Shown one piece after another: positions 59,018 to 64,000 of a stretch of 64,000 bases of DNA. Location: NCBI GenBank assembly GCA_963693085.1, contig OY856413.1, positions 469,498,379 to 469,562,378 of the forward strand, given 5' to 3'. Source of the DNA: Alisma plantago-aquatica. Lineage: Eukaryota; Streptophyta; Magnoliopsida; Alismatales; Alismataceae. The notes under the pieces are model-generated. The model ran no database searches, was not told where the DNA came from, and saw only the letters and a program-made list of their open reading frames with translations. Made by a program: the position numbers and the translations under genes. Each line of letters begins with the position of its first letter. The first letter of the stretch is position 1.

Positions 59018-59231
59018 ATAGATGAATCAAAATATTATAAAAAAAATCAATGATGATTATTGTTACCAAATACTGAAGCGGTGGTTTGCCAAATGTGTCC
59101 ATATATAGTTTGGTAATAGATCTCATAGATGAATCAAAATATTATAAAAAAAATCAATGATGATTATTGTTACCAAATACTGAAGCGGTGGTTTGCCAAA
59201 TGTGTCCATATATAGTTTGGTAATAGATCTC
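59018..59231. repeat. Perfect 107-bp tandem duplication
   Basis: Units 59,018-59,124 and 59,125-59,231, each from ATAGATGAATCAAAA to TAATAGATCTC, read as identical. The lack of differences implies a recent event. Confidence 0.93.
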
Positions 59232-61221
59232 ATATTGAAGATAATGAAACTAATATATTATGATCAACTCATACCAATATCACTAGATATACCTTCCTAA
59301 AACTCTATGTAGAGTTACTTGTTGAGAATTAAAAATGCACATACCATGATGGATTGATGTAGTGTTGGTTAGTATCTTACTAGGTAGGCAAATCACTAAT
59401 GGTATCAAATTTCTAGAAATCTTGCACATGAATAAGAAGAAAGGACATTAATAAGCATTGACATTGAATTTGGGCTTATCTAAGGCTTATTATGGGATGA
59501 AATGAACTTTAATGTTGAAAGTGATCACTGAAGTGGGATGGACCACTAATATAATGTCGTTTTTGTGAATTCCATACATGAGGGAATATGTAGTCATATG
59601 AAATGGCCAACTACTACAAGATTTCAAAGCAGGTCATGACCTAAGTTTGGGTGATCCACAATATTCATACATGCTTGTTTTGTGTATATAAATACTTAAC
59701 AACATAATCAAGAAATGAATACATGAGAAATAGTGAATGTTCCCCAAAGTGTTCAACAAAAATCCATTAATCTTACACATCTTGGTCAAATGTATCTTTA
59801 ATGTGGATAATTGTAGGCACCCCATTTTTGCCTACTTTATTGAAAATCATGATGAATCTCACTCTACAGGTAATGATGGAATTCATTCCACTTATTCCAC
59901 ATTTTATGACCCATCTAATTCATGTATTTTTCTCATTTACTTATTAATAAGGGCCCAATCCAAGGAAACTTATTTTTGGAGAATTTAAATAAAATTTCCC
60001 TTTTAATTCAGATATTTATCGCCTTTCTACAATAATTTCCCAGTTGCATCAACTTGACTATAAATATTCGATTACAATCAAATTTGATGTTGAATTGTCT
60101 TTTTCACCATTATATATTAAAAATTCAACAATCACAAATCCTTTTGAGAAAAGGGAATACTTTCCCAATAAGTTTTATCAGTCTTATTTTTTAACATTTA
60201 AATTCATATTTTATTTTGTATGACTCAGTCTTAACCAAACTCGCAAACTCCTATCCAAAATATATTCATAACATTTTGGAATATATAATTGGATACATAA
60301 TCTCACGTGTTTTCCTTTGTGTCCCCTGATAGAATCCAATGATCATCCAAGGTGACAAGTGAAATAATTCTACTTTGCACCACAACAAGATTTTCAAAAT
60401 AATATATTCCAGTAGAATGTCTCCTAAATAAATCAAGATCCCAGGTTTCTGGTGCTTTCCTTGTTGATATGAGGGTGCATAATCTCGAATATTCTGACAA
60501 AACCCTAGCCCTTATCCCTCAAGTATGACTACACCCAAACCCGACATTTACGATTGCACATGTTGTGTGTCTTGAAGCTAGAGAGAAAACTACATTCACT
60601 TTAAGATTATAAATTTCCTGGGTGACTATAGGATTCCTCCCTAGCCTAACTACTTTCTAAATGCTAAAAGAGTGCATAAATAGAAAGAGGGTAACCTACT
60701 AAGAACAAGTAGGATTGATTAGGATAAAGTAAATCCCTCATGATTTAAACCTACAAATTGTTTTAGAATTTCTTAATCAAGCGTAATTGATCTGATTAAT
60801 TAGAATAAAGTCACTTTTTTCTCCTGAATTACACCTCAACCCCTCATGTTTTAGATGTACTAATATTTAGTACAATTAACTTCGCAAAACATCTTATTTG
60901 GTTTAAGGTAAATAATCAAATCTTTTCCATGTTTACTCTTTAGTTGTCTTCACTCAATTTCGACCATGTTTCTATTCCAAACGTTCGTAATGGATATCAT
61001 CCATGAGAGATCTTGAGGTGATTGGGATCCAACACCTAAAAATTAGGACACTTAGCGATGATGATTGTGATGCCCCGACGCACCACAGAGAGAGATTAAT
61101 CAAAACAAAAAGTGGAATTAATACGAAACATCCAGGTTACCAGAAAACATAGGAAAATTAAAACCATTTATACATAAACACAAAAGCTAGAACTCATCAC
61201 ATATGAGTCCTCAAAAGCCAC
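59232..61221. other. No gene seen
   Basis: AT-rich DNA without recognisable coding or structural features. The short frames at 59,634, 59,737 and 60,303 do not resemble any family. Confidence 0.55.
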
Positions 61222-61227
61222 CTGTAT

Positions 61228-61259
<32 letters not shown>

Positions 61260-61376
61260 GCATACATATATATACATATACATACATACATACATACATG
61301 CATACATACATACACACACATATACATATATATATATATACATATACATACATACATACATACATACATACATAAT
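61222..61376. repeat. (TA)n/(CATA)n compound microsatellite
   Basis: Runs of TA followed by CATA and CACA repeats, ending 25-30 bp before L1-2. Overlapping frames on both strands are artefacts of the repeat. Confidence 0.95.
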
Positions 61377-61404
61377 AAAGGTACATAATAAAAATAGTAT
61401 TAAA

Positions 61405-64000
61405 TATATGTTTCCACAGGGTTGGGAGCATGTATCCAATGTTGATTATGGAGAGATTTCTAGAGTATGTGTGGCGTGGAAGCCAAATGCATGGCATGTT
61501 TCAGTGATACAGATGTCAGATCAGCAGGTTACAATGAACTGCGTCAATCATGGAGGTTTGCATTTGTGGTTGACAACTGTCTATGGCATAATGATGGCAA
61601 GGCAAGAATGGAATTTTGGGATGATATGGTCTCTATCTCTAAACAAGTGAATCTTCCCTGGATGGTTATTGGGGATTTTAATATGGTGCGTTTGTTGGCT
61701 TAGAAAAAAGGTAGAAGACTTGCTATAAATGTTGAGATGGATGCTTTCAACCGTGCCATTGACAAATCATGTTTGTTTGAACTACCAATGGTTGGTGGGG
61801 ATATCTTCACTTGGAATAATGAAAGGGGCCCTGGTGACAGGATTGCTAGCAACCTGGATAGAGCTTTGGTGAATGATGAATGGTTGAATTTTTTTCCAAA
61901 TGTACAGGTGAAGGCAGAAGGTTCTGATATAAGTGACCATCCTCCTATTGTTGTACAAATTACAAAAAAAACCCAGAAAAGGAGACCATTTAGATTTCTT
62001 AACTACTGGGCTGATTGGAAAGGTTTTGATGAAGTCATAAGGCAAAGTTGGAGCACGTAGGTGACGGGAATATGTTTGTCTTTGCTAAAAATCTACATAA
62101 TACCAAGATGGCAATTAAAAAATGGGTCAAAGATGACGTGAACATCCCAAAGCTACTGAAAGACACCAAACAGGAGTTTAAGGATATTCGAGAAAGATTG
62201 TTGGCTGATCTGATAAATCCAGAGCTGATAGAGAAAGATAGGGATTTGAAAAGGATGCTTGAAGATCTAAAGAGAGTAGAAGAGAAATTTTACTACCAGA
62301 TAAGCAAGGAAAAGTGGATGGAGGATGGAGACAAAAACAAAAAGTTATATCACTCTACGGTTAGAAGAAGGGAGGCAGGTAATATTATTTCTGAACTCAT
62401 TAATGCTGAGGGTATAATAGTCAACAAACAGGAGGATCTTGAAGATCAGGCCATCAGTTTCTATGAGTCTCTATACAACAAGAACTTTTCTGATAATCTT
62501 GATGAGCATGAGGAGGTGGAATGGAAGTTCAAACTCACTATCACACACAACAATATTCTTACTAGAAGAACCAATGAAGAGGAGGTTAAGGAGGTTGTGT
62601 GGAATATTTGTAACAACAAGTCACCGGGGTCGGACGGATTCAATGCTTTCTTTTATAAAAAGACTTGGAACATTATTAAAGACGACTTGCTGGCTTACGT
62701 GGACTGGTTTCTACAAGGTGGGAACATGGCGAGATAGGTTAATCACTTGTTTCTTGTGCTTATTCCAAAGAAGAAAGTTACATCCTCTCTTGTTGATTTT
62801 CAGCCCATTGCCTGTTGTTCGGTACAATATAAAATTATAGAAAAGATCCTAGCTTGCTGTCTGAAGATGATCCTCCGTTTTCTTATTTCTGCAAATCAAG
62901 GAGCATTTGTTATAGGAAGGATCATTAGTGATTGTGCCCTATTGGAGGGGGAATTTCTTCTAGACTACAATGTCATGAGAGGTAGTAGGAAGGTCTGCCT
63001 GAAACTTGATGTCTCTAAATATTATGACAGTGTATGGTGGGACAAGTTGTGGTGGATCATGCAACAGATGGGGTTTAATGAACAATGGATTGGTTGGATG
63101 AAACAATGTGTGGGGACCACTAGCTACTCTGTTATGGTAAATGGTACTTATGCAGGTCTGTTTAGAGGGAGTAATGGGCTACGCTAGGGGGACCCCCTTT
63201 CTCCTCTTCATTTTATGATTGTCATGGAGTATTTCGCAAGGAGGATTCAACAAGCTGAAGATAGAAAAGATATCAAGCCCTACACTATCCACGGTATAAA
63301 GGTAATGACACACTTAATATTTGCAGATGATGTCTTGGTGTTCATTGAAGCCAAATGACAATATCTGGAAAATCTTAAAAATCTATTGGAGGAGTTTGGA
63401 AAGAAAACAGGGATGTGTACTAATGCAAAAAAGACACAAATTTCTTGTCAAAAAATTGCCATCAGATGGAGGATAGACTCACACATGCTATGGGGATGGA
63501 GAGGGGTGTTTTCCCAACCAAATATCTGGGATTTCCCCTTGTAGGCGGCAATCTTCATGTTAAAGACTTCACGGACTGCATTGATAAAGTGGAGGAGATG
63601 ATTAATAGATGGCCTACTCAAAAGACTTCTATGGCGGGACGCATGACCTTAATTAAAGCTTCTTTAGAAGGTCTTCTCATTTTCTGGGTGCAACAAGGGG
63701 AAGTTCCCTTATCTGTTCTTGATAGAATTGAAATGACGATTGCTAACTTTCTTTGGGGGAGCGAGCACCATCCCATGAAGTACTCTAGACTGACGTTTCC
63801 CATAGATGAAGGAGGGATATATTTGAAGACTCCTAGAGATATTGCTAGATGGGGATCTATGAGAAGGAGTATTGCTTTTCAAGAAGGCACTTCTACATGG
63901 GGAAAGTGGATGAGAGACAGATATCCTAGAGGGCAGGATTTCATCCGAAAAAAAAGAGAAGGTTATTCAAGAATTATCAACGTGATGAGAGAGATATGGC
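61405..64000 (+). pseudogene. L1-type LINE (L1-2) ORF2, 5'-truncated, continues past the window
   Basis: The match begins inside the endonuclease domain (FPQGWEHVSNVDYGEISRVCVAWKP), so ORF1 and the first endonuclease motifs are absent. Seen in order are PWMVIGDFNMVR (61,660), DISDHPPIV, RRPFRFLNYWADW, and a link region with WMEDGDKNKKLYH. Reverse transcriptase follows: NKSPGSDGFNAFFYKK, LIPKKK, FQPIACCSVQYKIIEKIL, KLDVSKYYDSVWW, GDPLSP and an intact FADD at 63,320-63,331. The later GGNLHVKDFTDCIDKVEE and MAGRMTLIKASL follow. Stops at 61,701, 62,735, 63,185 and 63,356 and frame changes near 61,575, 62,050 and 63,450 inactivate it. It has the same domain plan as L1-1 but is clearly diverged. 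Confidence 0.9.

Noticed and set aside
61168..61497. Minus-strand 80- and 109-codon frames rich in Tyr, Met and Val
   Set aside because: They read the CATA/TA repeat; no family resemblance.

Overview
The window looks like intergenic DNA from a flowering plant with a repeat-rich nuclear genome. I found no host protein gene, tRNA, rRNA or CRISPR. The plant call rests on element types: L1 LINEs whose ORF1 has a DUF4283 domain, an En/Spm (CACTA) TNP2-type transposase, Copia elements with UBN2/CCHC gag and an initiator-Met primer site, and Ty3/gypsy gag remnants of plant type. The species cannot be named from this sequence. DNA outside the elements is AT-rich and carries long (AT)n tracts.

Layout. 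1-3.2 kb: anonymous DNA. 3.2-6.7 kb: degraded Ty3/gypsy LTR and gag. 6.7-24.9 kb: an old, diverged LTR pair (about 6.69-8.49 and 23.13-24.93 kb) enclosing a nest: a near full-length but dead L1 (about 10.69-15.55 kb) and a complete gag-only LTR element, here element A (15,719-22,246, target-site duplication GATGT). 25.1-26.56 kb: probable minus-strand gypsy LTR. 26.6-31.06 kb: broken CACTA transposase genes. 31,091-36,674: a second, nearly identical copy of 15,201-20,891 (L1 tail plus element A without most of its 3' LTR), so a segmental duplication and not a new insertion. 36.7-38.06 kb: gypsy-like LTR. 38-42.5 kb: AT-rich DNA with microsatellites and a MITE-like element. 42,509-50,009: a young, complete gag-only LTR element on the minus strand, here element B (TSD AAATG), with the one long intact ORF of the window (624 aa). 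50-61.2 kb: no gene, a second MITE-like copy and a perfect 107-bp tandem duplication. 61.4-64.0 kb: a 5'-truncated L1 running off the window.

How the parts fit. Elements A and B are unrelated in LTR sequence but share a design: LTR, Met-tRNA primer site, gag ending at the place where protease would begin, about 2 kb of noncoding DNA with several polypurine tracts, then LTR. Neither has protease, integrase, reverse transcriptase or RNase H, so any movement must have used enzymes from elsewhere. Both carry arrays of short inverted repeats built on the word CGGYCGA. These lie only in the part that would be the 3' untranslated region of the genomic RNA (after gag, and in U3 upstream of the TATA box). 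Similar words occur in the U3 of a gypsy LTR, and another word is repeated in the U3 of the 36.7-kb LTR. This hairpin-array architecture is the best candidate for an undescribed system here.

Relative order inferred from divergence: gypsy remnants oldest, then L1-1, then element A, then the 5.6-kb duplication, with element B also recent.
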